64,000 bases of DNA from the NCBI RefSeq assembly GCF_000956595.1, contig NZ_JYOO01000004.1, positions 124,001 to 188,000 of the forward strand, in the 5' to 3' direction. A program made the translations under genes and the position numbers. Of this stretch, positions 1-10,403 are shown one piece after another (positions within the stretch are counted from its first letter, which is position 1; the number at the start of each line of letters is the position of its first letter). Source of the DNA: Priestia aryabhattai B8W22 (GTDB taxonomy: Bacteria; Bacillota; Bacilli; Bacillales; Bacillaceae_H). Below the pieces are notes generated by a model. The model worked only from the letters and a program-made list of their open reading frames with translations, searched no databases and was not told the DNA's origin.

Positions 1-522
1 GTTTGTTCTTAAAACAAATTCGTGCGTTATGTAAGCGATCGTGTTAGCAATAAAAAGTGATTCACCTTTATTTGAAGAACCAATTAAATCATCTAAGGCA
101 TCGCTTATAAAATACCTTTTTAATCTAATCGTCTCTTCCGACCATTTTTCAGGGCCTTTTTCAAGTAATTGTGCAGCTTCTTTTTTTATAGACTGCACTA
201 CTCCTTTATCCGCTAAAATAATTCCCTCGGAAATCATTCTTGGCAGTGAAGGTCTAGCCCTCTTACAGTCGCTTTTAAAAAAGGCTTGGTATGAAGTCAG
301 ATTATGAGCAAAAACTTCAATTGCCCATCCAAATTCAATGAGGGACTCCCTAAAAGAAGAAATAAAACTCTCATCAAAAATAACAAGATCGAGGTCGGAC
401 GTGCGCGTAGCTTCTCCTCTCACCACGCTTCCAGCGAGCAATGCGCCTTGACAGTTAGGGTAATGTTTAAAAATGAATTGTGTAGCTGCTTGCAGCGGTT
501 CTAACCTTTTTAGCTCTTTCAT
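1..522 (-). CDS. Nucleotidyltransferase-domain protein, C-terminus beyond window
   Basis: An open frame on the minus strand runs 174 codons to base 1 without a stop, so the C-terminal end is missing. The N-terminal third carries the nucleotidyltransferase signature GSVVRGEATRTSDLDLVIF (GSxxxG followed by SDLDL), where the two aspartates would bind metal. This fits the family of aminoglycoside nucleotidyltransferases, antitoxin MNT proteins and stand-alone NTases; the substrate cannot be told. Two adjacent ATG codons exist (525 and 522). The second is preferred because GGAGG at 530-534 is then about 7 bases away. No partner gene is visible because the window ends. Confidence 0.75.
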   Translation of the reverse strand, partial: MKELKRLEPLQAATQFIFKHYPNCQGALLAGSVVRGEATRTSDLDLVIFDESFISSFRESLIEFGWAIEVFAHNLTSYQAFFKSDCKRARPSLPRMISEGIILADKGVVQSIKKEAAQLLEKGPEKWSEETIRLKRYFISDALDDLIGSSNKGESLFIANTIAYITHEFVLRTN

Positions 523-584
523 CATATTCCTCCAGAAAACAATATATATTATTTTTCTGGTTAGAGCGTGGAAATTCCTTTAAA

Positions 585-1526
585 TTAAAAGCTAAGCGTT
601 TGTTTTAATGCCTCAATAGAAGTTCGAACCCCTGCTTCAACTGACATTGTTAAATCTTCCATTTCTAAAGAAACTTCTTCATCATAGCCCATCATCTTAA
701 CAACAGAGAAAAACTCTTTCCACCACTGTAAATCTTGACCACAGCCTACGGCCACGTAATTCCAGGCTCTATTTGCTACATCCGTCACTTCTTTTGTTTC
801 CATCACTCCGTTCACTCCTGATAGATGTCTCTCAAGGCGCACGTCTTTTCCATGAACATGATGAATGGCTGCTCCTAGTTCTCTAGCTGACAAAATAGGA
901 TCCGCTCCCATCCAGATTAAGTGACTTGGATCTAAATTTAATCCTACAATAGGTCCTACCGCATTACGAAGTTTAAATAACGTTTCAGGGTTATAGACTA
1001 GTTGAGAGCTGAAGTTCTCAAGAGCGATTTTTTCGATACCGCAGGCTTCAGCTTTCTTAACGAGCTCTTTCCAGTAGGGGATGGCTACTTCATTCCATTG
1101 ATAATCTAAAATCTCTTTTAACACTGGTGGCCAGCTTACTGTATACGTAATCCAGTTTGGAATCTTGTCTTCAGGACTTCCAGCTGGTAATCCGCTCATC
1201 ATAATCACTTTCTTTACACCTAATAATTTTGCCAGTTCAAATGTTTTATCCGTTACTTCCCGATGTTCTCTTCCCAGTTCACCTGGATCTAAAGGATTCC
1301 CAGAACAGTTTAACGCACAAAGTTTGATGTTACGCTTTTCTAATGCATGTAAAAATTCACTTCTTTTATCATTACTTTCTATTAATTCATCTAGTCTCAA
1401 ATGAGGTGCTGGCGACCAACCCCCTGTGGTCATTTCGATCGTATCAATCCCCATCTCTTTTATTACATCTAACATTTCTTCAAAAGGCAAATGTCCTAAA
1501 CTGTCTGTTACATAAGATAATTTCAT
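585..1526 (-). CDS. Sugar phosphate isomerase/epimerase (AP-endonuclease-2-type TIM barrel)
   Basis: A 313-residue soluble protein of the xylose-isomerase-like TIM-barrel superfamily that also contains IolE, IolI and IolH. Supporting segments are the N-terminal strand MKLSYVTDSLG, an inner ALENFSS strand, NLDPSHLIWMGADP with candidate metal-binding Asp/His, HVHGKD, and a terminal SLEMED strand. Start ATG has GGAGGAGA upstream. It is the most downstream gene of the inositol island, behind an AraC-type regulator gene. A near-perfect CcpA site (1587-1602) lies in its upstream region. Probable role is interconversion of an inositol- or sugar-derived intermediate; the exact substrate is unknown. 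Confidence 0.75.
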   Translation of the reverse strand: MKLSYVTDSLGHLPFEEMLDVIKEMGIDTIEMTTGGWSPAPHLRLDELIESNDKRSEFLHALEKRNIKLCALNCSGNPLDPGELGREHREVTDKTFELAKLLGVKKVIMMSGLPAGSPEDKIPNWITYTVSWPPVLKEILDYQWNEVAIPYWKELVKKAEACGIEKIALENFSSQLVYNPETLFKLRNAVGPIVGLNLDPSHLIWMGADPILSARELGAAIHHVHGKDVRLERHLSGVNGVMETKEVTDVANRAWNYVAVGCGQDLQWWKEFFSVVKMMGYDEEVSLEMEDLTMSVEAGVRTSIEALKQTLSF

Positions 1527-1586
1527 CGTCTTCTCCTCCTAAAATACCGTCTGCAGCTTTTAATCTCAACAAGCTAAAAACAGAGA

Positions 1587-1602
1587 TTGTAAACGCTTTT
1601 AT
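1587..1602 (-). promoter_or_regulatory. Candidate cre/LacI-type operator
   Basis: TTGTAAACGCTTTTAT matches the Bacillus cre consensus WTGNAANCGNWWNCAW at all fixed positions but one. It sits 60 bp upstream of the TIM-barrel isomerase start, a place where CcpA, or the LacI-family regulator encoded nearby, could repress. Confidence 0.45.
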
Positions 1603-1729
1603 TTAATTTTAATAAAGTATAGCTGTTATTATATAATCTTGAATCTTAATCGTCTTTGTTTTAAAAAGACTACTTTTTATCTTTTGAGGACATGTTTGAA
1701 TCCTCATTAATTTTATTTCATAAAAATAG

Positions 1730-1766
1730 CTCTCCTCTGCTCGGGACACATGTAAGCAAAGAAGAG
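1730..1766 (-). terminator. Probable terminator of the AraC-type gene
   Basis: Imperfect 11-bp stem (CTCTTCTTTGC against GCAGAGGAGAG, read on minus) directly after the AraC-type stop codon, followed by CTATTTTT. Confidence 0.45.
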
Positions 1767-1770
1767 TTGA

Positions 1771-2670
1771 CTAATCTTTATATGCAGTTGTTTTTAATTT
1801 TGTATATAGAGAACGAAAACGTCCTGGTGAGCTGCGCATCGAAGCAGTAAAAACACGTGTAAAGTAGTGAACGTCGGGAAACCCTGTTTCTTGAGCAATA
1901 TCTCTAATCGACAAATCAGTTGTTTTGAGCAGTATCGCAGCTCTTTGAATTCTTTCATTTTGTACATATTCCGAGTAGCTGACACCTAATTCAGTTTTAA
2001 AGAGACGAGACAGATGACGGCTAGATAGATGTAAATGAGTCGCTGTATCCGTAAGTTTAATAGAATTGGCTAGATTATCTTTAATATATAATTTTGCAAG
2101 ATTAAGGGTTAAAGAAGATGTCTTTTGAACAGCTTTCTGATGATAATTTAAAGGCAAAACAAACGTATTTATGAGCGAAAGAAGAAGAGAATGAGCTAAA
2201 TTTATCAGTATTTCTTCAAAAAAAGCATCTTCTCCTTTTGCGGCATGATTCAAAAGAGACTTCCAAATGAACGGAGCAGTTCCATCTTCTTTTACATCTG
2301 CTACTACTTCAGAACATCGTTTAGCTTCTTCTATTAGTGTGATCCATTTTTCAGTTGATTCTGATTCAATCAGTTCAAAGCCTACATACAAAAGAAAAAG
2401 ACCCGTATCGCTTTTTATGTGGTGTAATATCCCGGGCCTTGAAAGGAATATTGTATTTTCTTTTACCGGATAGGGACGCCCGTTGTCTATGTAAGTTCCT
2501 TGTCCTTCAAGCACGTAACACACCTCAAAGAAAGAATGTTTATGAGGGACATTATCATAGTGCTTGGGCATAACTCCCCAATAATGAACATGAAAAGACA
2601 TTCCGTTTCCTTGTGTACGATGGACACGTTCATTTAAAGAAATTTTCCCCGCGATAAGATTAGCTGCCAC
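1771..2670 (-). CDS. AraC-family transcriptional regulator with N-terminal cupin
   Basis: About 299 residues. The N-terminal part is a cupin-like ligand-binding barrel (HKHSFFEVCYVLEG, then GILHHIKS). The C-terminal about 100 residues hold the two helix-turn-helix motifs of AraC/XylS activators (LHLSSRHLSRLFKTELG, then IRDIAQETGFPDVHYFTRVF). A longer reading starts at GTG 2679, but that codon overlaps the AGGAGG site; GTG 2670 lies 8 bases from it and is preferred. It probably activates the downstream isomerase gene or other genes of the island in response to a sugar. Effector unknown. Confidence 0.85.
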   Translation of the reverse strand: MAANLIAGKISLNERVHRTQGNGMSFHVHYWGVMPKHYDNVPHKHSFFEVCYVLEGQGTYIDNGRPYPVKENTIFLSRPGILHHIKSDTGLFLLYVGFELIESESTEKWITLIEEAKRCSEVVADVKEDGTAPFIWKSLLNHAAKGEDAFFEEILINLAHSLLLSLINTFVLPLNYHQKAVQKTSSLTLNLAKLYIKDNLANSIKLTDTATHLHLSSRHLSRLFKTELGVSYSEYVQNERIQRAAILLKTTDLSIRDIAQETGFPDVHYFTRVFTASMRSSPGRFRSLYTKLKTTAYKD

Positions 2671-2789
2671 ACGCTCCACCTCCTTCTTATCTGAAGGAAC
2701 CTATAATTTATAAGAAATTTCAGAATTTAAATCCCATTAAAATATGATCATGATTGATGACGATGACCAGCCTTTTTATGTCTGACAGC

Positions 2790-3095
2790 TTAACTAGTTA
2801 TCGGAGAAGGTTTTATTTCTTTAATTGTTTTTACGATAAACACAGGGACGGGCAGAAGGCTGAGTTTTCCTAATGAAGTAATGATGCGAATGTACTTCAT
2901 TTCACCTTCCACATCAATTTCATCTCCGATATTCCAGCATTCCATTGATTTTTGACTAAGAACAGGAATGATTTTCAGCACATCGCCATCAAAGGAGATG
3001 TTATCTTTCACCTCTAAAAAAGACAGGTGATCCATTCTTTTATAGTGATGCTTTGGATATGTTCTTTTTTTGAATACTGTTCCCTTAATCCTCAC
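2790..3095 (-). CDS. Conserved-looking small protein, function unknown
   Basis: I do not recognise this protein of about 101 residues. It is basic, beta-rich by eye and has no membrane segment or signal peptide. The frame stays open further upstream to a TTG at 3149, but AGAAGGTGA lies 5 bases from GTG 3095, which makes that the better start. The repeated strand-turn pattern (IPVLSQKS, WNIGDEIDVEGEMKYI) suggests a small OB-like or SH3-like barrel; this is inference only. It lies between the AraC-type and LacI-type regulator genes on the same strand. Confidence 0.5.
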   Translation of the reverse strand: MRIKGTVFKKRTYPKHHYKRMDHLSFLEVKDNISFDGDVLKIIPVLSQKSMECWNIGDEIDVEGEMKYIRIITSLGKLSLLPVPVFIVKTIKEIKPSPITS

Positions 3096-3222
3096 TAAAG
3101 TCACCTTCTCTTTTTTATCAGAGTATTCCTTCCGCTTTGCTGTAAACAAGAGAAGACAAAGATGATGGTCTCTCTTGTTTACTTCTCAGCAAAAAACCTC
3201 ATAGCAAAGCGTTTAAACAGCA

Positions 3223-4272
3223 CTAGTTAATTTTCTTAGCTGGGCCTTCAAGTTGTATAAAATTTTTCACTGTAGATTTACTTCCGCAAGACTCTCTTAC
3301 GATTAGTTCATCTTTTAATACAAACTTTTTTTGTTCTAACGCTTTTCCGCTCATTAACCCAAGCAATAATTCCATCGCTTTTTTCCCAATTTCATATTTA
3401 GGCTGCTCAATCGTTGTAATATGAGGTTCAATGATATCCGACATTTTTGAGTTATCAAACCCTACTACAGCTATATCTTCAGGCACTTTTAAACCGCTGT
3501 CTTTTGCGGCTTTTATCGCTCCAATCGCCATTTCATCGTTAAAGACAAATACGGAAGTTGGGCGTTGTTCTAACGATAATAGTCGAATCATTTGATGATA
3601 ACCGGACTCTAAGCTAAAATCTCCTTCTTGAATAAAAGCGGAATCCACGGGTAGATCGTGACTAATCATCGCTTGGCGGTACCCTTTTAATCGATCACGG
3701 CTTAAGATAACATTCATAGGACCAGTGATATGCGCAATTTTGGTATGCCCAAGGCTGATTAAATGCTCCGTTATTTTTCGCGCGCCGCTAATATTATCAA
3801 TAGATACGGTAGAAATATCTAAGCCATCAATATATTCGCACGCAAGAACCGTAGGGAACTGTCTGGAGACTTGTTCAATTCTGTCTTTATCCATGCGGGC
3901 TGTTAGAAGAATCATGCCGTCCGCTTGCTTTTGGAATAATAAATCAACAAACTCTCCTTCTCGCTCAATGTCATTTTCTGTATCTCCTAAAATCACTCGG
4001 TAGCCGCTTTTGATGGCCGTATGCTGAATTCCTTTAAGAACTTCAGAAAAAAACGGGTGGGTAATATCAGGAACCACTACTAAAATGGTTTTTGTTTCTT
4101 TTTTTCTAAACTGTCTTGCGATGATATGGGGCTGATAATTTAATTCTTCAATGGCTTTTAGAACTTTTTCCTGCGTTTCTTTGCTTACTAGGTGGGGCTG
4201 ACTAAGAACTCGCGAGACAGTAGCTGGAGCTACATTAGCTAGTTTGGCCACATCACTCATTTTAACTGACAT
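3223..4272 (-). CDS. LacI/GalR-family transcriptional repressor of the inositol island
   Basis: About 349 residues: an N-terminal LacI helix-turn-helix (MSDVAKLANVAPATVSRVL, hinge helix YQPHIIARQF) followed by a periplasmic-binding-protein-like effector domain (VVPDITHPFFSEVLKG, AHITGP, TSVFVFNDEMAIGAI, VVGFDN). GTG 4284 is possible, but it lies inside the ribosome binding site AAAGGTGAG; ATG 4272 fits better. LacI proteins with this recognition helix bind palindromes with a central CG. Four copies of ATGAAATCGATTTCAT upstream of iolD and iolE are the obvious targets. The ligand may be an inositol catabolite, which is inference. Confidence 0.88.
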   Translation of the reverse strand: MSVKMSDVAKLANVAPATVSRVLSQPHLVSKETQEKVLKAIEELNYQPHIIARQFRKKETKTILVVVPDITHPFFSEVLKGIQHTAIKSGYRVILGDTENDIEREGEFVDLLFQKQADGMILLTARMDKDRIEQVSRQFPTVLACEYIDGLDISTVSIDNISGARKITEHLISLGHTKIAHITGPMNVILSRDRLKGYRQAMISHDLPVDSAFIQEGDFSLESGYHQMIRLLSLEQRPTSVFVFNDEMAIGAIKAAKDSGLKVPEDIAVVGFDNSKMSDIIEPHITTIEQPKYEIGKKAMELLLGLMSGKALEQKKFVLKDELIVRESCGSKSTVKNFIQLEGPAKKIN

Positions 4273-4470
4273 ACGTTCACTCACCTTTATCTGTAGTAAT
4301 TAACATTTTATAATAAAAAGTTCTATCCGTTTTGCATCTATCTTTATTATACATTACTAGCATAATAAAGCCTCTCTTTATCATCATGATGGGGGCCGAA
4401 TAGAACAATTAAGGCTATTTTAAACTAGCTATGCCCACAAGTTCTGATCTTCTTTCAAGCATAAACCATG

Positions 4471-4512
4471 AAAAGTGATGCAAAACATATCTTTTTATGC
4501 TTCGCATCACTT
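4471..4512 (-). terminator. Probable terminator of the iolG-iolH unit
   Basis: AAGTGATGC and GCATCACTT arms separated by 22 bases, ending in TTTT on the minus strand, just after the IolH-like stop codon. Confidence 0.5.
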
Positions 4513-4524
4513 CAGTAGATCACG

Positions 4525-5406
4525 TTAAATGTTTAGACCTTCTTTAATCTTTAATCCTTCTGTAATTGACTTTAACGTTACTTCGTTTGACCATTCTGGT
4601 CGATCAGGGTAGGCAAATACAGAGTTTGTTACGATGCCGTCAAATTTAATTTCTCTTAATTTGCGATACAGTGCGTCAAAATCAATTTCTCCTTCACCAG
4701 GATTTAAATGCTGGTGAATCGTTACCTTTGCATCAGGCGGATTTACAATATAGCGAAGTCCAAACGCTGCTTTATGGTTAAGCGTATCAGCAATCAGAAC
4801 GTGTGCAAGCAAATCACCTGCTTCATCAATATGCTTTGCTACATCGCCAATGCCATCGTCATAAAAGAAAGCATGAGGAACAGAATAAACTAATTTAATC
4901 CAGTCTTTGTCCAGCGCACGAATCATTGCAATAGCTTCTGTGTTTAACTCGATAAAATCATTTGGATGCGATTGGAGGTTAAGCTTAATTCCTTCTTTTT
5001 CAAAAATCGGCATCAGCTCTTCCATCGATTTAACAAAAGCAGCTTCACTTTCAACAGGTCGGCTTTTGTCGCCGCTGAATTCACTGTTCATTAAATCTAC
5101 TCCCAGCTCAGAAGTAATTTCAATTGTACGCTTCCAGTTCCTTACTGCCGCTTCGCGATCCTGCTCATTTGGTGAAGACCACTGCTGCACCGGAAGTACA
5201 GAAGAAATTTTCACCCCAGCATCGGCACAGTATCTTTTTAAGTCTTTTATACGCTGTTTATCAACTTTTGGGTATTCATAAAACCAAATAAAATCTTTGC
5301 GCGGAGATAACTCTACGTATTCATAACCTAATCTTGCAACTGTATCAATCGTATCTTTTAAACTTGTATTGTCACGATAATGTGACGGATCATATGCTAA
5401 ACGCAC
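4525..5406 (-). CDS. iolH: IolH-like TIM-barrel protein of inositol catabolism
   Basis: About 293 residues resembling B. subtilis IolH along most of the length: [10 protein letters not shown] near the start, [74 protein letters not shown] and [11 protein letters not shown]. IolH belongs to the xylose-isomerase-like barrel family; its exact reaction in the pathway is not settled. GTG 5406 has AAAGGGGAG 7 bases upstream and is preferred to ATG 5448. It follows iolG with 89 bp between them, and likely shares its transcript. Confidence 0.82.
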   Translation of the reverse strand: MRLAYDPSHYRDNTSLKDTIDTVARLGYEYVELSPRKDFIWFYEYPKVDKQRIKDLKRYCADAGVKISSVLPVQQWSSPNEQDREAAVRNWKRTIEITSELGVDLMNSEFSGDKSRPVESEAAFVKSMEELMPIFEKEGIKLNLQSHPNDFIELNTEAIAMIRALDKDWIKLVYSVPHAFFYDDGIGDVAKHIDEAGDLLAHVLIADTLNHKAAFGLRYIVNPPDAKVTIHQHLNPGEGEIDFDALYRKLREIKFDGIVTNSVFAYPDRPEWSNEVTLKSITEGLKIKEGLNI

Positions 5407-5495
5407 TGTAAAGCTCCCCTTTCTTTTATGCACACTAGACGTGCCCATCCCCTAAGTTTTAATTAAGCTGTTTTGTAAACAAAACGTTTTTACAA

Positions 5496-6536
<1,041 letters not shown>

Positions 6537-6597
6537 CTATGGCCTCCTTTAATATGTGAACTTTAAAAATAGAAATAGATGCTTGCTAACATACGTT

Positions 6598-7785
6598 TTA
6601 TTTTGTTTTAAAAACTTTATATGACGCTTCTTTCTTATCCCATGCCGCTGCAAAAACAGTAGCGGTTAACCCTAAGGCTGCTGCAAAAAAGAAGCCTGCT
6701 TTAAGTCCCATCCAAGAATTTAATATTCCTGCAACAAAGGGACCTCCGAATATCCCTAACGCATACAGCGCTTGATAGCCTCCCATCGCCGTAGCTCTTT
6801 TTTCTGCATCTATTCTTTCAATAGACATTCCTAGCATAAGAGGAAACACTAATCCTAATGAAAACCCGTTCACGCTTTGAATGATACAAAGCAAAAGTTT
6901 ATTTTCCGTCATAGGAATCATACAGGTAAAGAATGCAGCCAGAAAAAAAGCGGCCTTTAAGATGCTCCATTTTCCAAAGCGCCAAACAAATAGCTTTTCC
7001 ATAATAAGAGGAGCAGCTGCATGAGGGATCATAAAGGAAAAGACAATCAAACTCAGCTCGCTCTCTTTAAATCCTGCGCTTAATGCGTACGCAGGAGTAA
7101 AACCAAACATGGTCGTGAAAATAAGGCTGTGTGCTAGAATAGACAGCAGTGAAATTTTTAATAGCGACGGCTCTTTTATTACCCTCATTAATTCTTTAAG
7201 CTTTATAGGCGATCTCTTTACGTTCTCTTTGGGCTCGTAAATGAAAAAAGAAAGAACAGCGCCTATGACACTCAAAATCGTCCCTATCCAAAACGGAGCG
7301 TGCCATCCCCACTCACTTACAATGTAACCGCTTAAACTCATACCCAAAAGCTGAGCCAAAACTACTATAAACGAAATGATATTCATAGCACGAGTCGTTT
7401 TTTCACGTTCAAAGTAGCTTGAATATAAAATCGTAAAGGCAACCCACGTTGCCGCTGCCAATCCAGCCAAGCAGCGTGATATAAACACCCCTATTAAGCT
7501 ATCGGTCAACGAAAATAGCAGGCAGCTTGACATGCTGGCTATCATGCCAAAGATAACAAAAGGTTTTCTCATTTTCACAAAGTCTGAAAAGATCCCGAGC
7601 GGAAGGCGACATAATAGCTGCATGAGTCCATAGCTGCTTAACACTAAACCAATAAAGGCATACTTGCCTCCTAGCCCTTCCATATAAGGAGACAAAATAG
7701 GTACGTAAATAAACTGCGAGAACCAAAAGATAAATGAAACGGCTGCAAAAAGATACTTATCTTTGACGGTACGTATAGCACTCAA
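6598..7785 (-). CDS. MFS transporter in inositol island
   Basis: A 395-residue membrane protein with about 12 hydrophobic helices and MFS-type turns (LPLGIFSDFVKMRKPF between helices 2 and 3; QALYALGIFGGPFVAG late). It differs from the sugar-porter type IolT in the same island and looks like a drug/metabolite:H+ type carrier. Start is TTG 7785 with GGAAG about 7 bases upstream. It lies upstream of iolG (64 bp gap). A second inositol, an inositol isomer, or a pathway by-product is a reasonable cargo; this is inference. Confidence 0.8.
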   Translation of the reverse strand: MSAIRTVKDKYLFAAVSFIFWFSQFIYVPILSPYMEGLGGKYAFIGLVLSSYGLMQLLCRLPLGIFSDFVKMRKPFVIFGMIASMSSCLLFSLTDSLIGVFISRCLAGLAAATWVAFTILYSSYFEREKTTRAMNIISFIVVLAQLLGMSLSGYIVSEWGWHAPFWIGTILSVIGAVLSFFIYEPKENVKRSPIKLKELMRVIKEPSLLKISLLSILAHSLIFTTMFGFTPAYALSAGFKESELSLIVFSFMIPHAAAPLIMEKLFVWRFGKWSILKAAFFLAAFFTCMIPMTENKLLLCIIQSVNGFSLGLVFPLMLGMSIERIDAEKRATAMGGYQALYALGIFGGPFVAGILNSWMGLKAGFFFAAALGLTATVFAAAWDKKEASYKVFKTK

Positions 7786-7842
7786 CTAATCACTTCCATT
7801 TTGTTACTGCGAAAAAAACGACTTTTATTTTTTTATACGATT

Positions 7843-7885
7843 GTACTACGAGGTACTAGCAAATGTCGCTAGTATCCCATAGTAC
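7843..7885 (-). other. Nested stem-loop between iolA and the MFS gene
   Basis: Outer arms GTACTA/TAGTAC enclose inner arms TACTAGC/GCTAGTA around a 7-base loop. No strong U-run follows, so this may be an attenuating or RNA-processing hairpin rather than a full terminator. Confidence 0.5.
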
Positions 7886-7898
7886 GATAAGTGAATTC

Positions 7899-9356
7899 TT
7901 AGTAGCGTGCCGTAACCATTTTCTTTCTTGTGTAAAACTCTACGCCGTCTGTGCCGTTGGCATGAAGATCGCCGTAGAAAGAGTCTTTCCAGCCTGAGAA
8001 TGGGAAGAACGCCATAGGTGCCGGCACCCCTACATTCACTCCTAGCATGCCTGACTCAATATTTTCACGGAACTCACGTACGCTTGCGCCGCTGTCTGTA
8101 TAGATGCAAGCTCCGTTTGCGAATCGAGAGTTATTGGCAACGTCAATTGCTTCTTCTAACGTTTTTACACGCACGATAGAAAGCACCGGTGCAAAGATTT
8201 CGTCTTGCCAGATTTTCATTTCTTGTGTAACGTTATCAAAAATAGTTGGTCCAACAAAATAGCCGTTATCTTTTACCGCATGATCTTCACGGCCGTCACG
8301 AACTAAACGAGCTCCTTCTTCTACACCAGATTCAATATAGCTAAGTGTACGTTCTTTATGGTTTTCACGAATCACTGGTCCTAAGAAAACATCTTTTTCT
8401 AATCCGTTTCCAATGACGATGTTGTTTGACTCTTGAACAAGTCGTGAAATTAATTCATCTGCCACTCCTTCTTGCACCGTTACGACAGATGCTGCCATGC
8501 AGCGTTCACCTGCTGAACCGAAAGCAGCTCCGATAATTTGTTTTGTTGCTACGTTTAAGTCCGCATCGTTTAATACGATTGAGTGGTTTTTAGCACCCGC
8601 TAATGCTTGAACACGCTTTAAGTTTTCCGTACCTTTTTTATACACATATTCAGCTACTGGCTGTGAACCTACAAACGAAATGGCTTTCACTAATTTATGT
8701 TCAAGAAGGCCATTTACCACATCATGCGCGCCGTTTACAATGTTTAATACGCCTTTTGGCAATCCAGCTTCTTCAAATAATTCTACTAATCTTGCTGCTA
8801 AAAGCGGCGTTCGCTCAGACGGCTTTAATACAAATGTATTACCGCAAGCAATCGCCAGAGGGAACATCCAGCAAGGAACCATCATCGGGAAGTTGAACGG
8901 CGTAATCCCGCCAATAACACCAATTGGATAACGATACATGCCAGACTCAATGCCAGTTGCAATATCAGGAAGCTGTTTACCCATCATCAACGTAGGAGCA
9001 CCGGCTGCGAATTCTACGCATTCAATTCCGCGCTGTACTTCTCCGCGCGCTTCATTAAAGCTTTTTCCGTTTTCAAGCGTCACAAGTTTCGCTAACTCGT
9101 CCCAGTTATCTACTAATAGCTGCTGATATTTAAATAGAATACGCGCACGTTTTGGCACCGCAGTTTTTGCCCATCCTTTGAAGGCTTCATTCGCAGCTTG
9201 TACCGCTTGATCTACATCTGCTTTTGTTGAAAGAGGAACCTCTGCAATGACTTCACCCGTTGCAGGGTTATAAACTGGTTCTGTTAGACTTGTAGATGAA
9301 TCTACCCATTCGCCGCCAATATAGTTTTTTACTGTTTTTACTGTTGTTTGTGTCAT
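7899..9356 (-). CDS. iolA: Methylmalonate/malonate-semialdehyde dehydrogenase (CoA-acylating)
   Basis: About 485 residues of the aldehyde dehydrogenase superfamily, MMSDH branch. It converts malonate semialdehyde from inositol breakdown to acetyl-CoA, CO2 and NADH. The catalytic cysteine lies in [26 protein letters not shown] and the C-terminal [20 protein letters not shown] are typical. Two ATGs are available: the first (9362) is only 2 bases after AGGAG, the second (9356) is 8 bases after it and is preferred. It is last in the iolD-iolB-iolC-iolA run. Confidence 0.93.
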   Translation of the reverse strand: MTQTTVKTVKNYIGGEWVDSSTSLTEPVYNPATGEVIAEVPLSTKADVDQAVQAANEAFKGWAKTAVPKRARILFKYQQLLVDNWDELAKLVTLENGKSFNEARGEVQRGIECVEFAAGAPTLMMGKQLPDIATGIESGMYRYPIGVIGGITPFNFPMMVPCWMFPLAIACGNTFVLKPSERTPLLAARLVELFEEAGLPKGVLNIVNGAHDVVNGLLEHKLVKAISFVGSQPVAEYVYKKGTENLKRVQALAGAKNHSIVLNDADLNVATKQIIGAAFGSAGERCMAASVVTVQEGVADELISRLVQESNNIVIGNGLEKDVFLGPVIRENHKERTLSYIESGVEEGARLVRDGREDHAVKDNGYFVGPTIFDNVTQEMKIWQDEIFAPVLSIVRVKTLEEAIDVANNSRFANGACIYTDSGASVREFRENIESGMLGVNVGVPAPMAFFPFSGWKDSFYGDLHANGTDGVEFYTRKKMVTARY

Positions 9357-9380
9357 GTTCATTCTCCTCTCAATTTTTGA

Positions 9381-10394
9381 TTACGCTTGCTGCAGAACTT
9401 CTTCAGCTGTATCCATAAACTGCTTAATTTCTTCTACAGTTGGCATCGCATCTGAAGAACTGTGTTTTGAAATAACGATGGAAGCAGAAGCACCGCCAAA
9501 TCTCATCGCTTCAGGAATTGTAAACCCTTGCATTAACCCGTAGATAAAGGCAGATGCGTAGGAGTCGCCAGCTCCAAATGTTTTCAGCACTTTTGTTTTA
9601 AAGATGCCGCCTCGATGAGACTGGCCGTCTTTTGTATAAGCAATCGAGCCTTCTCCTCCGTGCTTGATTACAACAATCTTAGCATGATGGAAAAACCATC
9701 GTTCAGCTGTAACTTGATCATTTGATTCTTCATAATTTAAAAGCTTTTCCATCATATCGAATTCTTCTCGCGTACCGATAATCACGTCTGATTTTTCTGC
9801 CGCTAAATTATAGTAGACGGCAGTCTCAGCTTCTGATTCCCACGTATACGGGCGATAGTCAACGTCAAAGAATACAACTACGCTATGTTTTCTCGCATAT
9901 TCAAGAGCAAGAAACACGGCTTCTCTTGAAGGACTTTTAGCAAGAGCTGTTCCAGAGATAAGCAGCGCTTTTGATTGCTTAATATACTCTTCAGAAACTT
10001 CTGTTGGATGGAGCTTTAAGTCTGCCACATTATCACGGTACATCAGGATGCTGCACTCTTCAGGACTTTTAATTTCAGTAAAGGCCAGTCCCGTTACGGC
10101 TCCTGTTTGATCAACTACAATGCCTTCTGTGTTAATGTTATTTTGGTTTAAATATCTGGTGCTGAAGCGGCCCATTTGATCGTTTGACACTTTTCCAATA
10201 AAGCCTGTCTTCATTCCAAGCCTAGAAAGACCAATAGCGATGTTAGCAGGAGATCCTCCTACGTATTTTGTAAACGTCATCGTTTCTTCCATCGGGCGAT
10301 TAAATTCATTTGCATTTAAGTCGATGCAAAGCCTTCCTACTGCAAGAAGGTCAAATCGCTTTTGTGAATCAAATGTTAAATAACTCATGCTCAC
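9381..10394 (-). CDS. iolC: 5-dehydro-2-deoxygluconokinase (PfkB family)
   Basis: A 337-residue ribokinase/PfkB-type sugar kinase that phosphorylates 2-deoxy-5-keto-gluconate. Signature 1 is near the N-terminus (KYVGGSPANIAIGLSRLG), signature 2 near the C-terminus (TFGAGDSYASAFIYGL) with the catalytic aspartate. GTG 10394 lies 5 bases after GGAG; an in-frame ATG at 10388 is also possible. Only 9 bp separate it from iolB, and 24 bp or less from iolA, so the genes are co-transcribed. Confidence 0.93.
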   Translation of the reverse strand: MSMSYLTFDSQKRFDLLAVGRLCIDLNANEFNRPMEETMTFTKYVGGSPANIAIGLSRLGMKTGFIGKVSNDQMGRFSTRYLNQNNINTEGIVVDQTGAVTGLAFTEIKSPEECSILMYRDNVADLKLHPTEVSEEYIKQSKALLISGTALAKSPSREAVFLALEYARKHSVVVFFDVDYRPYTWESEAETAVYYNLAAEKSDVIIGTREEFDMMEKLLNYEESNDQVTAERWFFHHAKIVVIKHGGEGSIAYTKDGQSHRGGIFKTKVLKTFGAGDSYASAFIYGLMQGFTIPEAMRFGGASASIVISKHSSSDAMPTVEEIKQFMDTAEEVLQQA

Positions 10395-10403
10395 GTCGTC
10401 TCC

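Noticed and set aside
41-504. Two plus-strand frames at the window start
   Set aside because: They are antisense to a minus-strand frame that has a clear nucleotidyltransferase motif and a good ribosome site.
5465-5490. TTGTAAACAAAACGTTTTTACAA between iolH-like and iolG genes as a cre site
   Set aside because: It is roughly palindromic, but the spacing does not fit the cre consensus or the island palindrome.
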